64,000 nt of DNA from Clusia tigrina (lineage: Eukaryota; Arthropoda; Insecta; Diptera; Clusiidae): contig OV050030.1 of NCBI GenBank assembly GCA_920105625.2, forward strand, positions 160,341,863-160,405,862, in the 5' to 3' direction. The translations under genes were made by a program, and so were the position numbers. Below, piece after piece: positions 23,012-34,279 of this stretch (position 1 is the first letter of the stretch; each line of letters begins with the position of its first letter). The notes under the pieces are model-generated. The model had not been told where the DNA came from. It searched no databases and was given only the letters and a program-made list of their open reading frames with translations.

Positions 23012-25382
23012 ATGCTACTCTTGAGTGCCAAAACAAACACTGATAAAACTTCAAATGGCCTTAACTTCTATACGGTGCGTCCTATACCTATCAAAGTTTG
23101 CAAACAATCAAATGCTTGTAACTTTTTACTGGAGTGTAATAAAATCTTGAAATTTTGTGACAATAAATTACTGGAGCCTCTTGTCAATTTAAGCTATCGC
23201 TAATAGCTATGCTACCCTTGAGTCCCAAATCAAACACTGATAAAAATTCAAATGGCCCTAACTTCTATGCGGTGAGTCTTATATCAATTACAGTTTGCAA
23301 CAATCAAATGCTTGTAACTTTTTACTGGAGCGTCATAAAATCTTGAAATTTTGTGACAATAAAGTACACGAGCCTCCTGTCAATTTAAGCTAGCGCTCAT
23401 AGCTATGCTACCCTTGAGTCCCAAAACAAACACTCATAAAACTTCAAAAGGCCCTAACTGCAATACAGTGCGTCCTATACCTATCAAAGTTTGGAACAAT
23501 CAAATGCTTGTAACTTTTTACTGGAGCGTAATAAAATCTTGAAATTTTGTGACAATAAAATACTCTTGCCTCTTGTCAATTTAAGCTATCCCTTATAGCT
23601 ATGCTACCCTTGAGTCCCAAAACAAACATTGATAAAACTTCAAATGGCCCTAACTTCTATACGGTGCGACCTATACCTATCAAATTTTGACACATTCAAA
23701 TGCTTGTAAATTTTTACTGGAGCGTCATAAAACCTTGAAATTTTGTGACAATAAAGTACTCGAGCCTCTTGTCAATTTCAGCCATCGCTCATAGCTATGC
23801 TACTCTTGAGTCCCAAAACAACCACTGATAAACCTTCAAATGGCCCTAACTTCTATACGGTGCGTCCTATACCTATTGAAGTTTGCATCAATCAAATGCT
23901 TGTAACTTTTTACTGGAGCGTAATAAAACCTTGAAATTTTGTGACAATTAAGTACTCGAGCCTCTTGTCAATTTAAGCTATCGCTTAAAGGTATGCTACC
24001 CTTGAGTCCCAAAACAAACACTGACAAAACTTCAAATGGCCCAAAATTCTATACGGTTGTCCTATACCTATAAAAGTTTGCAACATTCAAATGCTTTTAA
24101 CTTACTACAGGAGCGTAATAAAACCTTGAAATTTTGTGACAATAAAGTACTCGAGCCTCTAGTCAATTTAAGCTATCGCTCATAGCTATAGTACCCTTGA
24201 GTCCCAAGACAAACACTGACAAAACTTCAAATGGGCCTAACTTCTATACGGTGCGTCCTATACCTATCAAAGTTTGCAACAATCAAATGCTTGTAACTTT
24301 TTACTGGAGTGTAATAAAATCTTGAAATTTTGTGACAATAAAGTACTCGAGCCTCTTGTCAATTTAAGCTATCGCTAATAGCTATGCTACCTTTGAGTCC
24401 CAAATCAAACACTGATAAAACTTCAAATGGCCCTAACTTCTATACGGTGAGTCTTATATCAATCACTGTTTGCAACAATCAAATGCTTGTAACTTTTTTC
24501 TGGAGCGTAATAAAACCTTGAAATTTTGTGACAATAAAGTACTCGAGCCTCTTGTCAATTTAGGCTATCGCTCATAGCTATGGTACCCTTGAGTCCCAAA
24601 ACAAACACTGACAAAACTTCAAATGGGCCTAACTTCTATACGGTGCGTCCTATACCTATCAAAGTTTGCAACAATCAAATGATTGTAACTTTTTACTGGA
24701 GTGTAATAAAATCTTGAAATTTTGTGACAATTAAGTACTTGAGCCTCTTACCAATTTAAGCTATCGCTCATAGCTATGCTCCCCTTGAGTCCCAAATCAA
24801 ACACTGATAAAACTTCAAATGGCCCTAACTTCTATACGGTGCGTGCTATACCTATCAAATTTGCAACATACAAATGCTTATAACTTTTTACTGGAGCGTA
24901 ATAAAACCTTCAAATTTTCTGACAATAAAGTTCTCGAGCCTCTTGTCAATTTAAGCTATCGCTAATAGCTATGCTACCCTTGAGTCCCAAAACAAACACT
25001 GACAAAACTTCAAATGGCCCAAAATTCTATACTGTGGTTCTATACCTATAAAAGTTTGCAACATTCAAATGCTTTTAACTTACTACAGGAGCGTAATAAA
25101 ACCTTGAAATTTTGTGACAATAAAGTACTCGAGCCTCTTGTCAATTTAAGCTATCGCTCATAGCTATGGTACCCTTGAGTCCCAAAACAAACACTGACAA
25201 AACTTCAAATGGGCCTAACTTCTATACGGTGCGTCCTATACCTATCAAAGTTTGCAACAATCAAATGCTTGTAACTTTTTGCTGGAGCGTAATAAAATCT
25301 TGAAATTTTGTAACAATAAAGTATTCGTGCCTCTTGTCAAATTAAGCTATAGCTCATAGCTATGCTACCCTTGAGTCCCAAA
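23012..25382 (+). repeat. Second, partial copy of the 14/15-monomer HOR
   Basis: A2, B2, D, E, F, J, A1, B1, A1, I, J, A1. It repeats the order of 20271-23011 with extra divergence (CGCTTAAAGGTATGC at a junction near 23985; CTATAGTACCC at 24187). It passes at 25383 into the 13-monomer block. Confidence 0.8.
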
Positions 25383-27929
25383 ACACATACAGATAAAACT
25401 TCAAATGGCTCCAACTTCTATACGGTGCGACCTATACCTATCAAAATTTGCACCATTCGAATGCTTGTAATTTTTTACTGGAGCGTCATAAAACCTTGAA
25501 ATTTTGTGACAATAAAGTACTCGAGCCTCTTGTCAATTCAAGCCATCGCTCATAGCTATGCTACTCTTGAGTGCCAAAACAAACATTGATAAAACTTCAA
25601 ATGGCCCTAACTTCTATACGGTGCGACCTATACCTGTCAAATTTTGACACATTCAAATGCTTGTAAATTTTTACTGGAGCGTCATAAAACCTTGAAATTT
25701 TGTGACAATAAAGTACTCTTGCCTCTTGTCAATTTAAGCTATCGCTTATAGCTATGCTACCCTTGAGTCCCAAAACAAACATTGATAAAACTTCAAATGG
25801 CCCTAACTTCTATACGGTGCGACCTATACCTATCAAATTTTGACACATTCAAATGCTTGTAAATTTTTACTGGAGCGTCATAAAACCTTGAAATTTAGTG
25901 ACAATAAAGTACTCGAGCCTCTTGTCAATTTCAGCCATCGCTCATAGCTATGCTACTCTTGAGTCCCAAAACAACCACTGATAAAACTTCAAATGGCCCC
26001 AACTTCTATACAGTGCGTCCTATACCTATCAAAGTTTGGAACAATCAAATGCTTGTAAATTTTTACTGGAGTGTAATAAAATCTTGAAATTTTGTGACAA
26101 TAAATTACTGGAGCCTCTTGTCAATTTAAGCTATCGCTAATAGCTATGCTACCCTTGAGTCCCAAATCAAACACTGATAAAAATTCAAATGGCCCTAACT
26201 TCTATGCGGTGAGTCTTATATCAATCACAGTTTGCAACAATCAAATGCTTGTAACTTTTTACTGGAGCGTAATAAAATCTTGAAATTTTGTGACAATAAA
26301 ATACTCTTGCCTCTTGTCAATTTAAGCTATCCCTTATAGCTATGCTACCCTTGAGTCCCAAAACAAACATTGATAAAACTTCAAATGGCCCTAACTTCTA
26401 TACGGTGCGACCTATACCTATAAAATTTTGACACATTCAAATGCTTGTAATTTTTTACTGGAGCGTCATAAAACGTTGAAATTTTGTGACAATAAAGTAC
26501 ACGAGCCTCCTGTCAATTTAAGCTAGCGCTCATAGCTATGCTACCCTTGAGTCCCAAAACAAACACTGATAAAACTTCAAAAGGCCCTAACTGCTATACA
26601 GTGCGTCCTATACCTAACAAAGTTTGGAACAATCAAATGCTTGTCACTTTTTACTGGAGCGTAATAATATCTTGAAATTTTGTGACAATAAAATACTCTT
26701 GCCTCTTGTCAATTTAAGCTATCCCTTATGCTATGCTACCCTTGAGTCCCAAAACAAACATTGATAAAACTTCAAATGGCCCTAACTTCTATACGGTGCG
26801 ACCTATACCTATAAAATTTTGACATATTCAAATGCTTGTAATTTTTTACTGGAGCGTCATAAAACCTTGAAATTTTGTGACAATAAAGTACTCGAGCCTC
26901 TTGTCAATTCAAGCCATCGCTCATAGCTATGCTACTCTTGAGTGCCAAAACAAACATTGATAAAACTTCAAATGGCCCTAACTTCTATACGGTGCGACCT
27001 ATACCTGTCAAATTTTGACACATTCAAATGCTTGTAAATTTTTACTGGACCGTCATAAAACCTTGAAATTTTGTGACAATAAAGTACTCTTGCCTCTTGT
27101 CAATTTAAGCTATCGCTTATAGCTATGCTACCCTTGAGTCCCAAAACAAACATTGATAAAACTTCAAATGGCCCTAACTTCTATACGGTGCGACGTATAC
27201 TTATCAAATTTTGACACATTCAAATGCTTGTAAATTTTTACTGGAGCGTCATAAAACCTTGAAATTTTGTGACAATAAAGTACTCGAGCCTCTTGTCAAT
27301 TTCAGCCATCGCTCATAGCTATGCTACTCTTGAGTCCCAAAACAACCACTGATAAAACTTCAAATGGCCCTAACTTCTATACAGTGCGTCCTATACCTAT
27401 CAAAGTTTGGAACAATCAAATGCTTGTAACTTTTTACTGGAGCGTAATAAAATCTTGAAATTTTGTGACAATAAAGTACTCTTGCCTCTTGTCAATTTAA
27501 GCTATCGCTTATAGCTATGCTACCCTTGAGTCCCAAAACAAACATTGATAAAACTTCAAATGGCCCTAACTTCTATACGGTGCGACCTATACCTATCAAA
27601 TTTTGACACATTCAAATGCTTGTAAATTTTTACTGGAGCGTCATAAAACCTTGAAATTTTGAGACAATAAAGTACTCGAGCCTCTTGTCAATTTCAGCCA
27701 TCGCTCATAGCTATCCTACTCTTGAGTCCCAAAACAACCACTGATAAAACTTCAAATGGCCCTAACTTCTATACTGTGCGTCCTATATCTATCAAAGTTT
27801 GCTACATTTAAATGCTTGTAACTTTTTACTGGAGCGTAATAAAATCTGGAAATTTTGTGACAATAAAGTACTCGTGCCACTCGTCAATTGAAGCTATCGC
27901 TCATAGCTATGCTACCCTTGAGTCCCAAA
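25383..27929 (+). repeat. 13-monomer tandem block, copy A (2547 bp)
   Basis: Begins with H (ACACATACAG, GGCTCC), followed mostly by E, F, B2, D and A2-like units. It repeats at once as copy B. Private changes here are CATTCGAATGC at about 25455, CTAACAAAGTTTGG near 26614, a missing base at about 26731 (CTTATGCTATGC) and ATACTTATC near 27198. Copy B and the 40957 block have the ancestral-looking form at each, so these arose after the duplication. Confidence 0.9.
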
Positions 27930-28300
27930 ACACATACAGATAAAACTTCAAATGGCTCCAACTTCTATACGGTGCGACCTATACCTATCAAAATTTGCAC
28001 CATTCAAATGCTTGTAATTTTTTACTGGAGCGTCATAAAACCTTGAAATTTTGTGACAATAAAGTACTCGAGCCTCTTGTCAATTCAAGCCATCGCTCAT
28101 AGCTATGCTACTCTTGAGTGCCAAAACAAACATTGATAAAACTTCAAATGGCCCTAACTTCTATACGGTGCGACCTATACCTGTCAAATTTTGACACATT
28201 CAAATGCTTGTAAATTTTTACTGGAGCGTCATAAAACCTTGAAATTTTGTGACAATAAAGTACTCTTGCCTCTTGTCAATTTAAGCTATCGCTTATAGCT

Positions 28301-28496
28301 ATGCTACCCTTGAGTCCCAAAACAAACATTGATAAAACTTCAAATGGCCCTAACTTCTATACGGTGCGACCTATACCTATCAAATTTTGACACATTCAAA
28401 TGCTTGTAAATTTTTACTGGAGCGTCATAAAACCTTGAAATTTAGTGACAATAAAGTACTCGAGCCTCTTGTCAATTTCAGCCATCGCTCATAGCT
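28301..28496 (+). repeat. Family E exemplar
   Basis: Markers: AAACATTGATAAAAC, GTGCGACCTATACCTATC, AAATTTTGACACATTC, TTGTAAATTTTTACTGG, GCGTCATAAAACC and a 3' end TCAATTTCAGCCATCGC. E is followed by F almost everywhere. Confidence 0.9.
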
Positions 28497-28692
28497 ATGC
28501 TACTCTTGAGTCCCAAAACAACCACTGATAAAACTTCAAATGGCCCCAACTTCTATACAGTGCGTCCTATACCTATCAAAGTTTGGAACAATCAAATGCT
28601 TGTAAATTTTTACTGGAGTGTAATAAAATCTTGAAATTTTGTGACAATAAATTACTGGAGCCTCTTGTCAATTTAAGCTATCGCTAATAGCT
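28497..28692 (+). repeat. Family F exemplar
   Basis: Markers: CTACTCTTGAGTCCC, AACAACCACTGATAAAAC. The 3' half varies: D-like here (TACAGTGCG, TTTGGAACAATC) and then A2-like (AATAAATTACTGGAGCC), so many F units are chimeras with a constant 5' part. Confidence 0.85.
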
Positions 28693-29084
28693 ATGCTACC
28701 CTTGAGTCCCAAATCAAACACTGATAAAAATTCAAATGGCCCTAACTTCTATGCGGTGAGTCTTATATCAATCACAGTTTGCAACAATCAAATGCTTGTA
28801 ACTTTTTACTGGAGCGTAATAAAATCTTGAAATTTTGTGACAATAAAATACTCTTGCCTCTTGTCAATTTAAGCTATCCCTTATAGCTATGCTACCCTTG
28901 AGTCCCAAAACAAACATTGATAAAACTTCAAATGGCCCTAACTTCTATACGGTGCGACCTATACCTATAAAATTTTGACACATTCAAATGCTTGTAATTT
29001 TTTACTGGAGCGTCATAAAACGTTGAAATTTTGTGACAATAAAGTACACGAGCCTCCTGTCAATTTAAGCTAGCGCTCATAGCT

Positions 29085-29280
29085 ATGCTACCCTTGAGTC
29101 CCAAAACAAACACTGATAAAACTTCAAAAGGCCCTAACTGCTATACAGTGCGTCCTATACCTATCAAAGTTTGGAACAATCAAATGCTTGTCACTTTTTA
29201 CTGGAGCGTAATAATATCTTGAAATTTTGTGACAATAAAATACTCTTGCCTCTTGTCAATTTAAGCTATCCCTTATAGCT
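29085..29280 (+). repeat. Family D exemplar
   Basis: Markers: CTTCAAAAGGCCC, TATACAGTGCGTCC, AGTTTGGAACAATC and, in this subtype, CTGCTATACAG and GCTTGTCAC. The D' subtype of the 11-mer keeps AAAAGG but has TATACGG and CTATCGAAGTTTGC. Confidence 0.88.
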
Positions 29281-30456
29281 ATGCTACCCTTGAGTCCCAA
29301 AACAAACATTGATAAAACTTCAAATGGCCCTAACTTCTATACGGTGCGACCTATACCTATAAAATTTTGACACATTCAAATGCTTGTAATTTTTTACTGG
29401 AGCGTCATAAAACCTTGAAATTTTGTGACAATAAAGTACTCGAGCCTCTTGTCAATTCAAGCCATCGCTCATAGCTATGCTACTCTTGAGTGCCAAAACA
29501 AACATTGATAAAACTTCAAATGGCCCTAACTTCTATACGGTGCGACCTATACCTGTCAAATTTTGACACATTCAAATGCTTGTAAATTTTTACTGGACCG
29601 TCATAAAACCTTGAAATTTTGTGACAATAAAGTACTCTTGCCTCTTGTCAATTTAAGCTATCGCTTATAGCTATGCTACCCTTGAGTCCCAAAACAAACA
29701 TTGATAAAACTTCAAATGGCCCTAACTTCTATACGGTGCGACGTATACCTATCAAATTTTGACACATTCAAATGCTTGTAAATTTTTACTGGAGCGTCAT
29801 AAAACCTTGAAATTTTGTGACAATAAAGTACTCGAGCCTCTTGTCAATTTCAGCCATCGCTCATAGCTATGCTACTCTTGAGTCCCAAAACAACCACTGA
29901 TAAAACTTCAAATGGCCCTAACTTCTATACAGTGCGTCCTATACCTATCAAAGTTTGGAACAATCAAATGCTTGTAACTTTTTACTGGAGCGTAATAAAA
30001 TCTTGAAATTTTGTGACAATAAAGTACTCTTGCCTCTTGTCAATTTAAGCTATCGCTTATAGCTATGCTACCCTTGAGTCCCAAAACAAACATTGATAAA
30101 ACTTCAAATGGCCCTAACTTCTATACGGTGCGACCTATACCTATCAAATTTTGACACATTCAAATGCTTGTAAATTTTTACTGGAGCGTCATAAAACCTT
30201 GAAATTTTGAGACAATAAAGTACTCGAGCCTCTTGTCAATTTCAGCCATCGCTCATAGCTATCCTACTCTTGAGTCCCAAAACAACCACTGATAAAACTT
30301 CAAATGGCCCTAACTTCTATACTGTGCGTCCTATATCTATCAAAGTTTGCTACATTTAAATGCTTGTAACTTTTTACTGGAGCGTAATAAAATCTGGAAA
30401 TTTTGTGACAATAAAGTACTCGTGCCACTCGTCAATTGAAGCTATCGCTCATAGCT

Positions 30457-30652
30457 ATGCTACCCTTGAGTCCCAAATCAAACACTGATAAAACTTCAAA
30501 TGGCCCAAACTTCTATACGGTGAGTCTTATATCAATTACAGTTTGCAACAATCAAATGACTGTAACTTTTTACTGAAGCGTCATAAAACCTTGACATTTT
30601 GTGACAATTAAGTACTTGAGCCTCTTACCAATTTAACTTATCGCTCGTAGCG
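30457..30652 (+). repeat. Family B3 exemplar (landmark monomer)
   Basis: Markers: GGCCCAAACTTCTATACGG, GTGAGTCTTATATCAATTAC, AATGACTGTAAC, TTTACTGAAGCG, ACAATTAAGTACTTGAGCC. Its copies start at 30457, 43092, 46814, 49754 and 53871 and phase the right-hand HOR ladder. Spacings are 12635, 3722, 2940 and 4117. Confidence 0.9.
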
Positions 30653-31090
30653 ATGCTTCCCCTGAGTCCCAAAAGAAACACTGATAAAACTTCAAGTCGC
30701 CCTAACTTTTACACGGTGCGTCCTTTACCTATCAAAGTTTGCAACAATCAAATGCTTGTAACTTTTTACTGGAGTGTAATAAAATCTTGAAATTTTGTGA
30801 CAATAAAGTACTCGAGCCTCTTGTCAATTTAAGCTATCGCTAATAACTATGCTACCTTTGAGTCCTAAATCAAACACTGATAAAACTTCAAATGGCCCTA
30901 ACTTCTATACGGTGAGTCTTATATCAATCACAGTTTGCCACAATCAAATGCTTGTAACTTTTTTCTGGAGCGTAATAAAACCTTGAAATTTTGTGACAAT
31001 AAAGTACTCGAGCCTCTTGTCAATTTAAGCTATCGCTCATAGCTATGGTACCCTTGAGTCCCAAAAGAAATACTGACAAAACTTCAAATG
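30478..31090 (+). repeat. B3, C/A1-like, B1 and partial A1 before the super-unit junction
   Basis: B3 (30457), a C-type monomer starting CGATGCTTCCCC (30653), B1 with CTAATAACTATGC, then A1 from 31045. It equals 43113-43725 at offset 12635. The A1 unit breaks off at 31082-31091. Confidence 0.85.
30640..30654. repeat. Re-drawn dyad ATCGCT-CGT-AGCGAT
   Basis: In the monomer before this C-type unit the left arm AGCTAT is lost (AACTTATCGC), but CTATGC has become CGATGC, so ATCGCT pairs perfectly with AGCGAT across a 3-base loop. The same form is at 43275-43289, 46997-47011, 49937-49951 and 54054-54068. A version with loop CAT is at 57776-57790 and 60323-60337. The pairing is read directly; selection for it is not shown. 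Confidence 0.75.
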
Positions 31091-31240
31091 GCCCCAAATT
31101 CTATACTGTGCCTCCTATATCTATCAAAGTTTGCTACATTCAAATGCTTGTAACTTTTTACTGGAGCGTAATAAAATCTGGAAATTTTGTGACAATAAAG
31201 TACTCGTGCCTCATGTCAATTTAAGCTTTCGCTCATAGCT
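31045..31240 (+). repeat. Chimeric A1/K monomer at the super-unit junction
   Basis: The 5' part (ATGGTACCC, AAAAGAAATACTGACAAAA) is identical in type to the A1 at 43680. From 31092 (CCCCAAATTCTATACTG) it is the K monomer of 15566. The last base specific to the left parent is 31081 and the first specific to the right parent is 31092. The exchange therefore fell within CTTCAAATGG, 31082-31091. The chimera is exactly 196 bp, so the exchange was in register. Confidence 0.88.
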
Positions 31241-32417
31241 ATGCTACCCTTGAGTCCCAAATCAAACACTGATAAAACTTCAAATGGCCCTAACTTCTAT
31301 ACGGTGCGTCGTATATCTATCAAAGTTTGCTACATTTAAATGCTTGTAACTTTTTACTGGAGCGTAATAAAATCTGGAAATTTTGTAACAATAAAGTATT
31401 CGTGCCTCTTGTCAAATTAAGCTATAGCTCATAGCTATGCTACCCTTGAGTCCCAAAACACATACTGATAAAACTTCAAATGGCCCTAACTTCTATACGG
31501 TGCGACCTATACCTATCAAAGTTTGCAACATTCAAATGCTTGTAATTTTTTACTGGAGCGTCATAAAACCTTGAAATTTTGTGACAATAAAGTACTCGAG
31601 CCTCTTGTCAATTCAAGCCATCGCTCATAGCTATGCTACTCTTGAGTGCCAAAACAAACACTGATAAAACTTCAAATGGCCTTAACTTCTAAACGGTGCG
31701 TCCTATACCTATCAAAGTTTGCAAACAATCAAGTGCTTGTAACTTTTTACTGGAGTGTAATAAAATCTTGAAATTTTGTGACAATAAATTACTGGAGCCT
31801 CTTGTCAATTTAAGCTATCGCTAATAGCTATGCTACCCTTGAGTCCCAAATCAAACACTGATAAAAATTCAAATGGCCCTAACTTCTATGCGGTGAGTCT
31901 TATATCAATCACAGTTTGCAACAATCAAATGCTTGTAACTTTTTACTGGAGCGTCATAAAACCTTGACATTTTGTGACAATAAAGTACTTGAGCCTCTTA
32001 CCAATTTAACTTATCGCTAATAGCTATGCTTCCCCTGAGTCCCAAAACAAACAGTGATAAAACTTCAAATGGCCCTAACTTTTATACGGTGCGTCCTTTA
32101 CCTATCAAAGTTTGCAATATTCACATGCTTGTAACTTTTTACTGGAGCGTCATAAAATCTTGAAATTTTGTGACAATAAAGTACACGAGCCTCCTGTCAA
32201 TTAAAGCTAGCGCTCATAGCTATGCTACCCTTGAGTCACAAAACAAACACTGATAAAACTTCAAAAGGCCCTAACTTCTATACGGTGCGTCCTATACCTA
32301 TCGAAGTTTGCAACAATCAAATGCTTGTAACTTTTTACTGGAGCGTAATAAAACCTTGAAATTTTGTGACACTAAAGTACTCGAGCCTCTTGTCAATTTA
32401 AGCTATCGCTTATAGCT
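31091..32417 (+). repeat. K-L-H-A2-B2-C-D' run at the start of copy 2
   Basis: Corresponds to 15612-16940. Some sites match that copy (CCCTAAC in H) and others the 16941 copy (CCCAAAACACA in H). The segment is therefore a mosaic of the two 11-mers, or both have since been modified by conversion. Confidence 0.82.
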
Positions 32418-34181
32418 ATGCTACCCTTGAATCCCAAATCAAACACTGATAAAACTTCAAATGGCCCTAACTTCTATACGGTGCGTCATATACCTATCAA
32501 ATTTGCAACATACAAATGCTTATAACTTTTTACTGGAGCGTAATAAAACCTTGAAATTTTCTGACAATAAAGTTCTCGAGCCTCTTGTCAATTTAAGCTA
32601 TCGCTAATAGCTATGCTACCTTTGAGTCCCAAATCAAACACTGATAAAACTTCAAATGGCCCTAACTTCTATACGGTGAGTCTTATATCAATCACAGTTT
32701 GCAACAATCAAATGCTTGTAACTTTTTTCTGGAGCGACATAAAACCTTTACATTTTGTGACAATACAGTACTCGTGCCTCTTATAAATTTAAGCTATCGC
32801 TCATAGCTAAGCTACCCTTGAGTCCGAAATCAAACGCTGATAAATCTTCAAATGGCCCCAAATTCTATACTGTGCCTCCTATATCTATCAAAGTTTGCTA
32901 CATTCAAATGCTTGTAACTTTTTACTGGAGCGTAATAAAATCTGGAAATTTTGTGACAATAAAGTACTCGTGCCTCATGTCAATTTAAGCTTTCGCTCAT
33001 AGCTATGCTACACTTGAGTCCCAAATCAAACACTGATAAAACTTCAAATGGCCCTAACTTCTATACGGTGCGTCGTATATCTATCAAAGTTTGCTACATT
33101 TAAATGCTTGTAACTTTTTACTGGAGCGTAATAAAATCTGGAAATTTTGTAACAATAAAGTATTCGTGCCTCTTGTCAAATTAAGCTATAGCTCATAGCT
33201 ATGCTACCCTTGAGTCCCAAAACACATACTGATAAAACTTCAAATGGCCCCAACTTCTATACGGTGCGACCTATACCTATCAAAGTTTGCAACATTCAAA
33301 TGCTTGTAATTTTTTACTGGAGCGTCATAAAACCTTGAAATTTTGTGACAATAAAGTACTCGAGCCTCTTGTCAATTCAAGCCATCGCTCATAGCTATGC
33401 TACTCTTGAGTGCCAAAACAAACACTGATAAAACTTCAAATGGCCTTAACTTCTAAACGGTGCGTCCTATACCTATCAAAGTTTGCAAACAATCAAATGC
33501 TTGTAACTTTTTACTGGAGTGTAATAAAATCTTGAAATTTTGTGACAATAAATTACTGGAGCCTCTTGTCAATTTAAGCTATCGCTAATAGCTATGCTAC
33601 CCTTGAGTCCCAAATCAAACACTGATAAAAATTCAAATGGCCCTAACTTCTATGCGGTGAGTCTTATATCAATCACAGTTTGCAACAATCAAATGCTTGT
33701 AACTTTTTACTGGAGCGTCATAAAACCTTGACATTTTGTGACAATAAAGTACTTGAGCCTCTTACCAATTTAACTTATCGCTAATAGCTATGCTTCCCCT
33801 GAGTCCCAAAACAAACAGTGATAAAACTTCAAATGGCCCTAACTTTTATACGGTGCGTCCTTTACCTATCAAAGTTTGCAATATTCACATGCTTGTAACT
33901 TTTTACTGGAGCGTCATAAAATCTTGAAATTTTGTGACAATAAAGTACACGAGCCTCCTGTCAATTTAAGCTAGCGCTCATAGCTATGCTACCCTTGAGT
34001 CACAAAACAAACACTGATAAAACTTCAAAAGGCCCTAACTTCTATACGGTGCGTCCTATACCTATCGAAGTTTGCAACAATCAAATGCTTGTAACTTTTT
34101 ACTGGAGCGTAATAAAACCTTGAAATTTTGTGACACTAAAGTACTCGAGCCTCTTGTCAATTTAAGCTATCGCTTATAGCT
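32418..34181 (+). repeat. 9-monomer version of the 11-mer HOR (1764 bp)
   Basis: I (32418-32612) is followed directly by B1 (32613) and then K-L-H-A2-B2-C-D'. Monomers J and A1 are missing. The joint lies in CTATCGCTAATAGCTAT, which ends both I and A1, so the loss kept register. The length is exactly 9 x 196. Confidence 0.9.
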
Positions 34182-34279
34182 ATGCTACCCTTGAATCCCA
34201 AATCAAACACTGATAAAGCTTCAAATGGCCCTAACTTCTATACGGTGCGTCATATACCTATCAAATATCGCTAATAGCT
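34182..34279 (+). repeat. Half-length I monomer (98 bp)
   Basis: After CATATACCTATCAAA the text jumps to TATCGCTAATAGCTATG, deleting 98 bp and leaving exactly half a monomer. Only about 1 bp of microhomology is at the joint. The breakpoints, near monomer positions 84 and 183, are equivalent points if the two monomer halves are homologous. The next monomer is again an I with CTTGAATCCC. Confidence 0.9.

Larger units (their letters stand above)
27930..30477 (+). repeat. 13-monomer tandem block, copy B (2548 bp)
   Basis: The join to copy A can be placed at 27899-27929: upstream the text is specific to the end of the block (GAAGCTATCGC), downstream to its start (AACACATACAG), and the 31 bases between are common to both. 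The block ends at 30478, where the sequence goes on to B3. Confidence 0.9.
15612..31090 (+). repeat. 15.5-kb super-unit, copy 1
   Basis: Tandem super-unit of 15479 bp (79 monomers minus 5 bp), overlapping the 11-mer, 14-mer and 13-mer blocks described separately. Offsets to copy 2 step through 15479, 15086, 15770, 15574, 15575 and 12635 because of monomer-sized gains and losses. Shared rare variants include GAGTTTTATTTCAATC at 19161/34931 and TGGACCGTC at 27046/42621. Confidence 0.85.
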
